64,000 bases of DNA, from positions 248,001 through 312,000 of the forward strand of contig NZ_JAUSSG010000006.1 in the NCBI RefSeq assembly GCF_030812215.1. Reading direction: 5' to 3'. Positions within the stretch are counted from its first letter, which is position 1. Every line of letters starts with the position of its first letter. The notes beneath the pieces are model-generated. The model was given only the letters and a program-made list of their open reading frames with translations, searched no databases and had not been told where the DNA came from. The DNA is from Variovorax boronicumulans (lineage in GTDB: Bacteria; Pseudomonadota; Gammaproteobacteria; Burkholderiales; Burkholderiaceae_C). Position numbers and translations under genes: made by a program. Of this stretch, positions 7,431 through 16,679 are shown piece after piece.

Positions 7431-8084
7431 TCAGCGCGGCTTGCCGCCCGGGGTGGTGGCCGACGGCACCAGCAGCCCGCGCACCCGGCCGGTCAGGTTG
7501 GCCACGCCGCTCAGGTTGTCGTAGTCGAGGTTGTCGGCGGTGAACTGGTCGGTGCCGCGGATCAGCGTGACCGGCTGGTTCGACGTCACCCGCTCGGTGT
7601 CGAGGTAGGCATGCAGGAATTCGCCGCGGAACTCCAGGCGCGGCGTGGGCTTGCCATTGGCGCCCACGGATGGGTCGCGAATGACGACCGCGTTGCCGAA
7701 CAGCTGGATCTCGCTGCCGTCCGAATTCGAGATCCCTCGATTGGCCGTCGAGCGTGTCGTGTAGCCCTGCGGCGAGACGGAACGCATGTTCACATCGTCG
7801 ACTTCGACAGTGTCGGTGTCCGGGTAGTGCCGGCCTTCCTTGCCGTGCAGTTCGCTGCGCAGGTCGCCGTTGGGCAGGAAGTTCTTGATCACGAAGTCGC
7901 GCATGAAATAGTCGGGCTCGTGCGTGGGCGCCGCCTTGGCGGTGGGCTCCAGCAGCTTGGGCGCGTTGCGCACCAACCAGTAGGTGCCGAGCGCCACGCC
8001 CGCCGTCAAGATGATCGGCAGGTAGATCGTCGCGCGGTCGAGCACGTCGCGCACTCGGTCCCATGCGCTTTTCAATTGATTCAT
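7431..8084 (-). CDS. lptC: LPS export ABC transporter periplasmic protein LptC
   Basis: This 217-residue protein has a single N-terminal membrane helix (residues 19-38) and a periplasmic beta-jellyroll. The family signature is visible in the region YFMRDFVIKNF and in the conserved LYG-like NAVVIRD and FTADNLDYD segments. LptC joins the LptB2FG pump to LptA and passes lipopolysaccharide towards the outer membrane. Its start overlaps the kdsC stop by four bases. Neither lptA nor lptB is in the window, so the usual lpt operon is split here. Confidence 0.92.
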   Translation of the reverse strand: MNQLKSAWDRVRDVLDRATIYLPIILTAGVALGTYWLVRNAPKLLEPTAKAAPTHEPDYFMRDFVIKNFLPNGDLRSELHGKEGRHYPDTDTVEVDDVNMRSVSPQGYTTRSTANRGISNSDGSEIQLFGNAVVIRDPSVGANGKPTPRLEFRGEFLHAYLDTERVTSNQPVTLIRGTDQFTADNLDYDNLSGVANLTGRVRGLLVPSATTPGGKPR

Positions 8085-8629
8085 GGGTTCGGGCCTCGCG
8101 CGGCGTCGAGCAGGTGGCGGTACTGGCCGCAGGCCGTGAGCAGCAGGTCGCAGAATTCGCGCGCCGCGCCTTCGCCGCCGCGCGCCTGGGTGACGTAGCG
8201 CGCGATGCCGCGCACTTCGACGTGCGCATTGGCCGGCGCCGCGGCAAAACCGACACGGGTGAGCACTGGAAGGTCGGGCCAGTCGTCGCCGATGGCTGCG
8301 GCCTGCGCCCAGGTGAAGCCGAGTTGCTCGAGCATGGCTTCGGCCGCGGGCAATTTGTCCTCTGTGCCGTAGCGCACATGCTCGATGCCGAGCGCCTCGA
8401 GCCGCACGCGCAGCGGCTTGGAATCGCGCCCCGTGATCACGGCCGGCACGATGCCCGCAAGGCGCAGCAGCTTGAGGCCGTAACCGTCCAGGATGCTGAA
8501 GCGCTTGAGCGTTTCGCCGTGCTCGGTGAAGTAGACGCCGCCGTCGGTCAGCACGCCATCGATGTCGAAGAAGACGATGCGGACATCCTGTGCGGCGAGC
8601 AATGTTTCGGCCTGGAACGCGAGCGGCAT
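8081..8629 (-). CDS. kdsC: 3-deoxy-D-manno-octulosonate 8-phosphate phosphatase KdsC
   Basis: This 182-residue HAD phosphatase of the C0 type has motif I FFDIDGVLTDGG near residue 18, a TGRDSKPL motif II region and motif IV GDDWPDLPVL. KdsC removes phosphate from KDO-8-P to give KDO for the LPS core. It follows kdsD with a one-base overlap (TGATG) and precedes lptC with a four-base overlap, so the three are one translationally coupled unit. Confidence 0.95.
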   Translation of the reverse strand: MPLAFQAETLLAAQDVRIVFFDIDGVLTDGGVYFTEHGETLKRFSILDGYGLKLLRLAGIVPAVITGRDSKPLRVRLEALGIEHVRYGTEDKLPAAEAMLEQLGFTWAQAAAIGDDWPDLPVLTRVGFAAAPANAHVEVRGIARYVTQARGGEGAAREFCDLLLTACGQYRHLLDAARGPNP

Positions 8630-9630
8630 CAGATGACCTTCGCGCGCATCAGGTCGTTGATGCTCAGCGCGCCGACGAGGAGGCCCGCCGCGTCGACCAC
8701 CAGCACGCTGGTGATGCGGTGGTTTTCCATCAGCTCGGCCGCCTCGACGGCCAGTGCATCGGCGCGCAGCGTGCGGGGACCACGGTGCATGACGTCGGCG
8801 GCCGTGAGGGCGCGCAGGTCGGCGCCGGTCTCGACCTTCCGGCGCAGGTCGCCGTCGGTAAAGATGCCGATCGCGCGGCCCTCGGCATCGACCACCGCCG
8901 TGGCGCCGAGCCCCTTGGAGCTCATCTCGCGCATCAGCTCGCTCAGCGACGCAGTGGGTGCGACGCGCGGCACCTCGGTGCCCGAGCGCATCACGTCGCT
9001 CACATGCGTGAGCAGCTTGCGTCCCAGCGCGCCGCCCGGATGCGAGCGCGCGAAGTCCTCGGAGCCGAAGCCGCGCGCATCGAGCAGCGCCACGGCCAGC
9101 GCGTCGCCCATCGCCATCTGGGCGGTGGTGCTCGCGGTGGGGGCGAGGTTGAGAGGACAGGCTTCCTTGGAGACGCCCGCGTCGAGCACGATGTCGGCAT
9201 GGCGCCCGAGCGTCGAATCGGCGCGGCCGGTGATGGCGATCAGCGGAACGCCCTGGCGCTTGACCACGGGCAGGATCACGGTCAGTTCCTCGACCTCGCC
9301 GCTGTTGGAGATGGCCAGCACCAGGTCGACCGCCTTGATCATGCCCAGGTCGCCATGGCTGGCCTCGGCCGGATGCACGAACATCGCCGGCGTGCCGGTG
9401 GAGGCGAGGGTGGCGGCGATCTTGCGGCCGACGTGGCCGCTCTTGCCCATGCCCATCACGACCACGCGGCCGCGCACTTCGAGGATCTTGCGCACGGCGT
9501 CGACGAAGCTGGGGCCGACGCGGGTCTTCAGACCGAGGACGGCTTCGGCTTCGATGTCGAAGGTCAGTCGTGCCCGAGCGAGGATGGCTTCGGGGTCGAC
9601 CACGGGGGCCGGGGCGGGGCGGGAACTCAT
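8629..9630 (-). CDS. kdsD: D-arabinose-5-phosphate isomerase KdsD
   Basis: This 333-residue enzyme interconverts ribulose-5-phosphate and arabinose-5-phosphate, the first step to KDO. It has an N-terminal SIS domain (GMGKSGHVGRKIAATLASTG around residue 60; HGDLGM near residue 90) followed by two CBS domains (about 210-330). The length matches KpsF/GutQ/KdsD. It opens the kdsD-kdsC-lptC unit and lies divergent from the Kef-type antiporter. Confidence 0.95.
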   Translation of the reverse strand: MSSRPAPAPVVDPEAILARARLTFDIEAEAVLGLKTRVGPSFVDAVRKILEVRGRVVVMGMGKSGHVGRKIAATLASTGTPAMFVHPAEASHGDLGMIKAVDLVLAISNSGEVEELTVILPVVKRQGVPLIAITGRADSTLGRHADIVLDAGVSKEACPLNLAPTASTTAQMAMGDALAVALLDARGFGSEDFARSHPGGALGRKLLTHVSDVMRSGTEVPRVAPTASLSELMREMSSKGLGATAVVDAEGRAIGIFTDGDLRRKVETGADLRALTAADVMHRGPRTLRADALAVEAAELMENHRITSVLVVDAAGLLVGALSINDLMRAKVI

Positions 9631-9659
9631 TGCCGGATTTTACGGGGCAGAGTGTTGCC

Positions 9660-9760
9660 CCCACGCTCGGCACTGCGTGTCCTCGCTGCCCCCGGGGGGG
9701 GCCGCTCGCGCCTTGGGGCGGCCCGGCGGCGCTCGCATCGTTTCCTTCAGACCGCGCGCG
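9660..9760. repeat. GC-rich palindromic intergenic sequence (half copy of the dispersed repeat)
   Basis: This divergent intergenic stretch contains CACTGCGTGTC followed by GC-rich palindromic runs. The first part matches the left half of the dispersed repeat copies near 51.05 and 53.5 kb. A second motif, GGGGCGGCCCGGCG, recurs near 3.07 kb. No clear promoter elements are visible through it. Confidence 0.45.
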
Positions 9761-9788
9761 CACGGCTCTTGCTCTAGCATCGGCGCCC

Positions 9789-11774
9789 ATGTCTTCCTTC
9801 GATCTCACGCTGTTGTACCTGCTGGCCGCGGTGATCGGCGTGGTGGTCTGCCGGTCGCTCAAGCTGCCGCCGATGCTGGGGTACCTCTCGGCCGGCGTGC
9901 TGATCGGACCGCATGCACTGGCGTTGGCGCAGAACTCCGAAGGCATCCGGCACCTGGGCGAATTCGGCGTGGTGTTCCTCATGTTCGTGATCGGGCTCGA
10001 GTTCAGCCTGCCCAAGCTGCGGGCGATGCGCAAGCACGTGTTCGGGCTGGGCCTGCTGCAGGTGCTGCTGACGATGGCGATCGCCACGGCCGGCGCCCTC
10101 GTCATCGCCACGCAACTGCCGCCGGCCTGGCGCCTGGGTTGGCAGACGGCACTGGCGCTCTCGGGCGCACTCACCATGAGCAGTACCGCCATCGTGGTCA
10201 AGCTGATGGCCGAGCGGCTCGAACTCGAGAGCGAACACGGCAAGCGCGTGATGGGCGTGCTGCTGTTCCAGGACTTGGCGGTGGTGCCGCTGCTGGTGCT
10301 GATTCCCGCACTCGGCGCACCGCCCGAGGCATTGGCCAAGGCGCTCGGTCTCGCGCTGGTGAAGGCGACCGTGCTGATCGGCCTGCTGCTCTACGGCGGC
10401 CCGCGCGTGATGCGCTGGTGGCTCACGCTCGTCGCCCGGCGGCGCAGCGAGGAGCTCTTCATCCTGAACGTGTTGCTGATCACGCTGGGCCTGGCCTGGC
10501 TCACGGAGCTGGCCGGCCTGAGCCTCGCGCTGGGCGCATTCATCGCCGGCATGCTGGTCTCGGAGACCGAATACAAGCACCAGGTCGAGACCGACATCCG
10601 CCCGTTCCACGACGTGCTGCTGGGGCTCTTCTTCATCACGGTGGGCATGTCGCTCGACTGGCACATCGTGGTCGACCGCTGGCTGCTGGTGGCCGTGCTG
10701 CTGCTGGTGCCGCTCTTCTTCAAGCTGGCGCTGGTGACGGTGCTGGCGCGGGTGCTGGGGGCGACCTCGGGCGTGTCGCTGCGCACCGGCCTCTATCTTG
10801 CGCAGGCCGGCGAGTTCGGCTTCGTGCTGCTGACGCTCGCGCAAGACCGCAGCCTGCTGCCGCCCTGGCTCGCGAACCCGGTGCTGGCCTCGATGGTGCT
10901 GTCGATGCTCGCGACGCCGTTCATCATCATGTACAGCAACGCCATCGTGCGGAAGCTGGTGGCCAGCGACTGGCTGCAGCAGTCGCTGCAGATGACGAGC
11001 ATCGCGCGCAAGACCATCAACACCGCCAGGCACGTGATCATCTGCGGGTACGGGCGCTGCGGGCAGAACCTGGCGCGCATCCTGGAGCGCGAAGGCATTC
11101 CGTACATGGCGCTGGACCTCGACCCCGACCGCGTGCGCCAGGCCGCCGCCGCCGGCGACTCGGTGGTGTTCGGCGACGCGGCGCGGCTGCAGGCGCTGAT
11201 GGCCGCCGGCCTCGCGCGCGCCAGCGCGGTGGTCGTGACGTATCTCGACGTGCCTGGTGCGATGAAGGTGCTCGCCAACACCCGGGCCCACGCAGCCCAT
11301 GTGCCGGTGATCGTGCGCACCCAGGACGACCACGACCTCGAGAAATTGCAGGCCGCCGGCGCAACCGAGGTGGTGCCCGAGGCCATCGAAGGTTCGCTGA
11401 TGCTCGCGAGCCATGCGCTGGCGCTGGTCGGCGTGCCGATGCGGCGCGTGATCCGCGTGGTGCAGGACCAGCGCGACGCGCGCTACAACCTGCTGCGCGG
11501 CTACTTCCACGGCGCCGATGACGACACCTCCGACGAGATCGACCACGAGCGGCTCAACAGCTTCACTCTGACCCCCGGCTCTCGTGCCATCGGCCACACC
11601 CTCGAGCAACTGGCGCTGGACACGCTGGGCGTGCGCGTCGCCACCCTGCGCCGCCAAGACGGCCAGGCCCGCGTGCCCACCGGCGAGACTGTGCTGACGG
11701 ATGGCGACACGCTGGTGCTCTCCGGCAAACCCACGGCCCTGGCCATCGCGATCGAGCGTCTTCAAAAGGGCTGA
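9789..11774 (+). CDS. Kef-type monovalent cation:proton antiporter (CPA2)
   Basis: This 661-residue protein has about 12-13 membrane helices (residues 1-390). These are followed by a TrkA-N/RCK domain with the Rossmann motif GYGRCGQN (around residue 418) and a C-terminal TrkA-C domain (from about 575). This is the KefB/KefC/YbaL layout, which couples K+ (or Na+) efflux to H+ uptake under control of a nucleotide or glutathione adduct bound to the RCK domain. The start at 9789 begins the first helix directly. Longer upstream frame sequence is GC-rich intergenic repeat and not family-like. Confidence 0.92.
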   Translation: MSSFDLTLLYLLAAVIGVVVCRSLKLPPMLGYLSAGVLIGPHALALAQNSEGIRHLGEFGVVFLMFVIGLEFSLPKLRAMRKHVFGLGLLQVLLTMAIATAGALVIATQLPPAWRLGWQTALALSGALTMSSTAIVVKLMAERLELESEHGKRVMGVLLFQDLAVVPLLVLIPALGAPPEALAKALGLALVKATVLIGLLLYGGPRVMRWWLTLVARRRSEELFILNVLLITLGLAWLTELAGLSLALGAFIAGMLVSETEYKHQVETDIRPFHDVLLGLFFITVGMSLDWHIVVDRWLLVAVLLLVPLFFKLALVTVLARVLGATSGVSLRTGLYLAQAGEFGFVLLTLAQDRSLLPPWLANPVLASMVLSMLATPFIIMYSNAIVRKLVASDWLQQSLQMTSIARKTINTARHVIICGYGRCGQNLARILEREGIPYMALDLDPDRVRQAAAAGDSVVFGDAARLQALMAAGLARASAVVVTYLDVPGAMKVLANTRAHAAHVPVIVRTQDDHDLEKLQAAGATEVVPEAIEGSLMLASHALALVGVPMRRVIRVVQDQRDARYNLLRGYFHGADDDTSDEIDHERLNSFTLTPGSRAIGHTLEQLALDTLGVRVATLRRQDGQARVPTGETVLTDGDTLVLSGKPTALAIAIERLQKG

Positions 11775-11784
11775 CGTCCCCCTT

Positions 11785-11866
11785 CAGGAATACCGGGGAA
11801 ACCGGCTTCGCCGGGTCTCAGGCATTGCTCCCGGTAGAAAGTGGGCAAAGCGGACACGGAAGTGCC
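11785..11866 (-). repeat. Dispersed intergenic repeat, copy D (diverged)
   Basis: Read on the minus strand this matches the repeats near 37.8, 51.08 and 53.5 kb. It has CGTGTCCGCTTT, then ACCGGGAGCAATGCC, then the palindromic core ACCCGGCGAAGCCGGTTT. It lies between the convergent 3' ends of the antiporter and the zinc-ribbon gene, where it could serve as a bidirectional terminator. Confidence 0.65.
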
Positions 11867-11897
11867 GCGCCACCTGGAGGCGAACTCGGTACCCGAG

Positions 11898-12833
11898 CTA
11901 ATTGACCAGGGTGGGGTTGCGCTTTTCTTCTTCGATGCGCTGCTGGCGCCGCACCGCTTCGCACTGCGCATGGGCCTTGAACTCGGGCTTGAGGCATTGC
12001 GTCGCCATGCACTGGGCCTTGGCGATGAAGTTGCGGTCGCCGCACAGGGCCTGCGGCTCGGACGGAGCGGCTGGGGCCGGTGGCGGCGGTGCCGCCGCGG
12101 CAGCAGGTGCTGGCGCTTCCGGGGTCGCGGCCTGGGGTACGGCGGTCGCCTGCTTGCGCGGCTTGGCGGCAGGCTTAAGCGCGGCCACCGGCGCAGCGGG
12201 CGTCGCTTCCGCCGCGGGGACCTCCGCGGCCGGCGCCTCCGGTGTCGCAGCGGGCTCGGCAGGCGGAGGCTCGGCGGCTGGCGGTGCGGCGACGGCCGGC
12301 GTCGGTGCAGGCGCAGCGGCAGGCGGCGGAGGTGCCTCGACCGGCTCGGCCGCCTTGCGCGAGCCATAGCCATACCACCCGGCGACGACCATCACCACCG
12401 CGACCACCAGCAGGCCCAGCCAGAGCACGAAGCCGCGCGGACGCAGCGGCGGTTCGGGGGGCTCGGGCGGCCGGGGCACCTTGACCCGCGAGCGCTTCCG
12501 CTCGGACCGTCCACCGGAGGGAGATGCCGACGCGGCCGCCTGGCCGGACGCCAGGATCACGGTGCGCTCATCCCCAGGCGCAGCAGCGGGCGCCTTGCCG
12601 AAAAAGCTGCGCGAGGACGGCGCAGGCTCGGGCAGATCGAACAGCGGCGCCGGAATCGTCGGCGCCCGCAACTGGGCTGGTGCGGTGGTGGCCCATTCGC
12701 GGTCGGCCTGGCCGTCCGGGCTGGGGGGAGGAGGAATACGGCTGGCCGTTGCGGACAGCGTCGTGCCACAGCTCTTGCAGAAATTCGCGCTCTCACGGTT
12801 TTCCGTGCTGCAGACCGGACAGATCGAGGCCAT
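11898..12833 (-). CDS. Zinc-ribbon membrane protein with Pro/Ala-rich periplasmic region
   Basis: I do not recognise a named function for this 311-residue protein. The N-terminus is a double-CxxC zinc ribbon (CPVC at residues 5-8, CKSC at 19-22). Then come about 100 disordered residues, a basic stretch and one membrane helix (about residues 135-155). A roughly 110-residue Ala/Pro/Glu-rich linker leads to a conserved C-terminal segment with four cysteines (CGDRNFIAKAQCMATQCLK...C). Four cysteines outside the membrane suggest disulfides. It lies 90 bases downstream of the cyclic-nucleotide-binding protein gene on the same strand. Confidence 0.75.
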   Translation of the reverse strand: MASICPVCSTENRESANFCKSCGTTLSATASRIPPPPSPDGQADREWATTAPAQLRAPTIPAPLFDLPEPAPSSRSFFGKAPAAAPGDERTVILASGQAAASASPSGGRSERKRSRVKVPRPPEPPEPPLRPRGFVLWLGLLVVAVVMVVAGWYGYGSRKAAEPVEAPPPPAAAPAPTPAVAAPPAAEPPPAEPAATPEAPAAEVPAAEATPAAPVAALKPAAKPRKQATAVPQAATPEAPAPAAAAAPPPPAPAAPSEPQALCGDRNFIAKAQCMATQCLKPEFKAHAQCEAVRRQQRIEEEKRNPTLVN

Positions 12834-12923
12834 GGCTTACTTACTGACTACTCTCGGGATCGAAAACAAAACTTGCTGCGGGTGCGGCCTGCGGATCGGA
12901 TCTGGCGGCGGGTTCGGTCGCCT

Positions 12924-13385
12924 TCAGGTCACCGCCACACGCTTGGAACGGTGCGCCATGCGCTTGGCGATCACGGCGCCGAGCGCCATCGCGATCTCCA
13001 GTGCCATGTTGGGCTGGCGGTTCGACATTTCGGCAAAGCGGATCGCCGTGAGGCGCCAGACCCGTCCCGCGCCGGTCACGACCACATTGGCCGCGTGCGG
13101 CTGGCGCGAGAAGAAAGCGCCTTCGCCCACCACCGAGCCGGGCGTGAGCACGGCAAGGCGCATCTGTTCCTTGCTGCTGACGCGGTGCACGCTGATGGCG
13201 CCGCTTTCCACGAAGAACACGGAGCGATCGGGCGTGTTCTGCTCGATCAGCACGTCGCCGACGGCGGTGTCGATGGGCTGCAGGTAACCTGCCACCGTGT
13301 CCCATTGCTGGACGGTGAACGTCAACGCAAAAGCGTCGGAGCTCGTGTTTTCCGCGATGGCGCGGCTCAGGTTCTGGATGGACAT
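12924..13385 (-). CDS. Cyclic nucleotide-binding domain protein, stand-alone
   Basis: This 153-residue protein is almost entirely one CNB (CAP_ED) fold (about residues 20-140), with no DNA-binding or enzymatic domain. The phosphate-binding cassette region reads VGEGAFFSRQPHAANV (residues 86-101). The Arg that normally contacts the cyclic phosphate is His97 here, so classical cAMP/cGMP binding is doubtful. The start at 13385 was chosen because sequence upstream of it is not family-like. It follows mnmE by 100 bases on the same strand. Confidence 0.82.
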   Translation of the reverse strand: MSIQNLSRAIAENTSSDAFALTFTVQQWDTVAGYLQPIDTAVGDVLIEQNTPDRSVFFVESGAISVHRVSSKEQMRLAVLTPGSVVGEGAFFSRQPHAANVVVTGAGRVWRLTAIRFAEMSNRQPNMALEIAMALGAVIAKRMAHRSKRVAVT

Positions 13386-13485
13386 TTTTTCTTCGACCCC
13401 CGCATGTGGGTTGAAGTATCGCGAAGGCCACGCGTTTCGGCTACAAGTGTTTACGTTTCGCCGGGCGACGCGTCGCCATGTGTCG

Positions 13486-14898
13486 CTATTTCCCGATACA
13501 GAAGCGCGAAAAGATGACACCCAGCAGATCGTCGGCGCCGAACTCCCCGGTGATCTCGTTCAGGGCGTTCTGCGCCAGGCGCAGCTCCTCGGCCAGCAGA
13601 TCGAGCAGCTGGGCCTGAGCCGCAAGGTGGCTCGCGGCCAGCGCGAGGTGCATCTCGACCCGGCCGAGTGCCTGCACATGGCGCGCCCGCGCGAGGTAAA
13701 CGCCTTCGGGCACCGACTGCCAGCCGGCCATCGCCAGCAACTGGTCGCGCAGGACCTCGATGCCGAGCCCGGTCTTCGCCGACAGCGCGATGCCCCGGGC
13801 AGGGGCAACGGACGTCGGCGCGGCGTCCTGCTTGTTCCAGACATCGAGCACCGGCACGCTCGCGGGCAGCTTGCCTTGGAGCCCGCGCAGGATCTCGGCG
13901 TCGGCGGCCGCGTAGTCCGGCTGGTCGGCACGCGTCAGGTCGTGCAGGAACAGCACGGCATCGGCGCTTTCGATCTGGCCCCAGGCGCGTGCTACCCCGA
14001 TCTGTTCGACCTCGTCGCTGCTTTCGCGCAGGCCCGCGGTGTCGGCCACATGCAGCGGAACGCCGTGGATCTGGATCGTCTGCGAGACCACGTCGCGCGT
14101 GGTGCCTGCCACCGCGCTCACGATGGCGAGCTCGGCGCCGGCCAGGGCATTGAGCAGGGAGCTCTTGCCCGCATTCGGCTGGCCCGCGATGACGACCTTG
14201 ATGCCTTCGCGCAGCAGGGCGCCCTGTTTGGCGCGCTGCTGAACGGCGGCGAGTTGCGACTGCAGCTTCGCGAGTTGCCCGGCGGCATCGGCCTTTTGCA
14301 GGAAATCGATTTCCTCTTCCGGGAAGTCGAGCGTCGCCTCGACCAGCATCCGCAGGTGGATCAGCGCATCGCGCAGCGTGTGGATCTCGCGCGAGAACTC
14401 GCCCGAGAGCGAACGCCCGGCACTGCGCGCGGCGGCCTCGGTGCTGGCGTCGATGAGGTCGGCGATGGCCTCGGCCTGGGCCAGGTCGATCTTGCCGTTG
14501 AGGAAGGCGCGCTGGCTGAATTCACCCGGCTCCGCCACACGGAGACCGGCAAGGCGCGGACGCCCGGTCACCGGATCGGCTTCCGCGGCGGCTTCGAGGC
14601 AGCGCGCCAGCAGCAACTGCAGCACGACCGTGCCGCCGTGGGCTTGCAGCTCGAGCACGTCTTCGCCGGTAAAGGAGTTCGGCGAAGGAAAGTGGATCGC
14701 CAGCCCGTGATCGACCGGCTCGCCATCGGCATCCCGGAACGGCAGATACGTCGCTTCGCGCGGCTTGAGCGCGCGCCCGCAGATCGCATCGATCAACGGC
14801 GCCAGCCGGGCGCCGGACACCCGCACGATGCCCACCGCCCCGCGCCCCGAGGCGGTGGCGATGGCGACGATGGGATCGGTGGTGCGGGCAAAGGTCAT
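13486..14898 (-). CDS. mnmE: tRNA modification GTPase MnmE
   Basis: This 470-residue protein makes, with MnmG, the 5-carboxymethylaminomethyl modification of wobble U34 in tRNA. It has an N-terminal tetrahydrofolate-binding domain (1-120) and a helical domain interrupted by the G domain (about 220-390; P-loop [13 protein letters not shown]3 DTAG). It ends in the invariant C-terminal FCIGK, whose Cys is catalytically needed. It is the last gene of the rpmH-rnpA-yidD-yidC-mnmE order typical of proteobacteria. Confidence 0.97.
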   Translation of the reverse strand: MTFARTTDPIVAIATASGRGAVGIVRVSGARLAPLIDAICGRALKPREATYLPFRDADGEPVDHGLAIHFPSPNSFTGEDVLELQAHGGTVVLQLLLARCLEAAAEADPVTGRPRLAGLRVAEPGEFSQRAFLNGKIDLAQAEAIADLIDASTEAAARSAGRSLSGEFSREIHTLRDALIHLRMLVEATLDFPEEEIDFLQKADAAGQLAKLQSQLAAVQQRAKQGALLREGIKVVIAGQPNAGKSSLLNALAGAELAIVSAVAGTTRDVVSQTIQIHGVPLHVADTAGLRESSDEVEQIGVARAWGQIESADAVLFLHDLTRADQPDYAAADAEILRGLQGKLPASVPVLDVWNKQDAAPTSVAPARGIALSAKTGLGIEVLRDQLLAMAGWQSVPEGVYLARARHVQALGRVEMHLALAASHLAAQAQLLDLLAEELRLAQNALNEITGEFGADDLLGVIFSRFCIGK

Positions 14899-14925
14899 GG
14901 CAAGAGCGCGATTCTTTCAGCAAAA

Positions 14926-14954
14926 AGGAAAAAGGGCCGCGGATGCGGCCCTTT
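14926..14954 (-). terminator. Intrinsic terminator after yidC
   Basis: On the minus strand the stem AAGGGCCGC / GCGGCCCTTT with a four-base loop is followed by a T-run, about 35 bases after the yidC stop codon. It separates yidC from mnmE, so mnmE probably has its own promoter or relies on read-through. Confidence 0.85.
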
Positions 14955-14987
14955 GCGGTGGCGCCGAAGCACCGGCGCGTATGCGGC

Positions 14988-16679
14988 TTACTTGCCCAGC
15001 ACGCCCAGCCGCTTGTTGATGAACCACTGCTGCGCGATCGACAGCACGTTGTTCGTGATCCAGTACAGCACCAGGCCGGCCGGGAAGAAGATGAACATCA
15101 CGCTGAACGCGAGCGGCATGATCCACATCAGCTTGGCCTGCATCGGATCGGGCGGCGTCGGGTTGAGCCAGGTCTGGAACAGCGACGTGGCCGTCATCAC
15201 GACCGGCAGGATGTACCAGGGGTCCGGTGCCGAGAGGTCGGTGATCCAGCCGATCCACGGGGCGTGGCGCATTTCGACCGACGACAGCAGCACCCAGTAG
15301 AGCGCGATGAACACCGGGATCTGGATCACGATGGGGAAGCAGCCGCCCATCGGATTGACCTTCTCGGTCTTGTAGATCCGCATCATTTCCTGCTGCATCT
15401 CTTGCGGCTTGTCTTTGAGCCGCTCGCGCATTTCCATGATCTTGGGGTTGATGGCCTTCATCTTGGCCATGCTGGCGTAGGCCTTGGCATTGAGCCAATA
15501 GAAGGCCGCCTTCAGCAGCACCACCAGCGCCACGATTGCCCAGCCCCAGTTGCCCAGGAAGCCGTGCAGCTGGATCAGCAGCCAGTACAGCGGCTTGGAG
15601 ATGATCGCGAAGATGCCGTAGTCCTTCACCAGGTCCAGGCCCGGGGCGAGGGCTTCGAGCTTCTTTTCTTCCTGGGGACCGGCGAACAGCACGCTGCTCA
15701 CGGTCTGCGTGGCGCCCGGGGCGATCTTCGGCAGCGTGGCCACCATGGCGACGGTGAAGAGGTTGTCGCCCAGATCCTTCACGCGGAATTCGCGGCGCAG
15801 TTGCTCGCTGGCGGGGTCGCCCTTGAGGAGCCAGGCCGACGCGAAGTAGTGCTGCACCATCGCGATCCAGCCGTCGTTGGCGGGCGGCGGCGGTTCGATC
15901 TTGCCCTTGGCGATGTCCTTGAAGTCGAGCTTGTGGAACTTCTTCTCGTTGGTGTACGCGGCGGGACCGGTGAAGGTGTTGGTGCCGAACATCGTGCCGG
16001 CGGCCACCGTGCCGTGGCGCAGGAGCTGCATGTAGAGCTGCGCGTCGCGCGGCTGGTCGCTCACGTTGGCGACTTCGTGGCGCACGCCGATGGCGTAGTC
16101 GCCGCGGTGGAACACGTAGGTCTTGGTGTACTTCAGGCCGCCGACGGGGGCGCTCTCGAAGCTCACTTCCAGCGTGTTCTGGCCGTTGGCCATTTCGCGC
16201 GGACCGGCCTTCGGCGTCATCGGCGTCAGGTGGTTGGGGAAGCGGTCACCGGAATCGACCTGGTTCAGGAGACCGGTCTGCGCCACGTAGCGGGTGGCGG
16301 GCGAGCCGTTTTCGAACAGCACGACGCGCTTGGTGCGATCTTCCTCGTCGTACTTCTGCAGTTCGAGGTGGTTGACCGTGCCGCCTTCGCTGTCGATGGT
16401 GGCCTTGAACAGGTCGGTGGTCACGACGACCTGCTCGCGGGGAGCGGCCGCCGCCGCCTGCGTGGGCACGGCGCCAGCGTTGCCGGTGGTGCCGGACGCG
16501 GTTGGTACGCCGTTGCTGGCTGCGGGCGTGGTGCCGGCCGGGGCGGTGGCCACGGCAGCCGGCTTGGTCGACGGCAGGAAGGTCGGCTTGTTGCCGTTGA
16601 AGACCTGCCATTGGTCCCACAGCAGTACCAGCGAGAACCCAAAAATCACCCACAGGATCGTGCGGCGGATATCGTTCAT
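14988..16679 (-). CDS. yidC: Membrane protein insertase YidC
   Basis: This 563-residue Oxa1-family insertase has the Gram-negative layout. An N-terminal helix (residues 5-22) is followed by a variable linker and a large periplasmic P1 domain (about 75-345). The five-helix core (about 365-560) carries the hydrophilic-groove Arg and the MGGCFPIVIQIPVFIALYW region. It works with SecYEG or alone to insert and fold inner-membrane proteins. Its start overlaps yidD by four bases. Confidence 0.97.
   Translation of the reverse strand: MNDIRRTILWVIFGFSLVLLWDQWQVFNGNKPTFLPSTKPAAVATAPAGTTPAASNGVPTASGTTGNAGAVPTQAAAAAPREQVVVTTDLFKATIDSEGGTVNHLELQKYDEEDRTKRVVLFENGSPATRYVAQTGLLNQVDSGDRFPNHLTPMTPKAGPREMANGQNTLEVSFESAPVGGLKYTKTYVFHRGDYAIGVRHEVANVSDQPRDAQLYMQLLRHGTVAAGTMFGTNTFTGPAAYTNEKKFHKLDFKDIAKGKIEPPPPANDGWIAMVQHYFASAWLLKGDPASEQLRREFRVKDLGDNLFTVAMVATLPKIAPGATQTVSSVLFAGPQEEKKLEALAPGLDLVKDYGIFAIISKPLYWLLIQLHGFLGNWGWAIVALVVLLKAAFYWLNAKAYASMAKMKAINPKIMEMRERLKDKPQEMQQEMMRIYKTEKVNPMGGCFPIVIQIPVFIALYWVLLSSVEMRHAPWIGWITDLSAPDPWYILPVVMTATSLFQTWLNPTPPDPMQAKLMWIMPLAFSVMFIFFPAGLVLYWITNNVLSIAQQWFINKRLGVLGK

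Noticed and set aside
8063..11765. Very long open frames on either strand overlapping kdsD and the antiporter gene (up to 1,152 codons)
   Set aside because: They are frame shadows of high-GC coding DNA. Their translations are runs of Arg, Ala, Gly and His with no domain, while the genes in the other frames match known families end to end.
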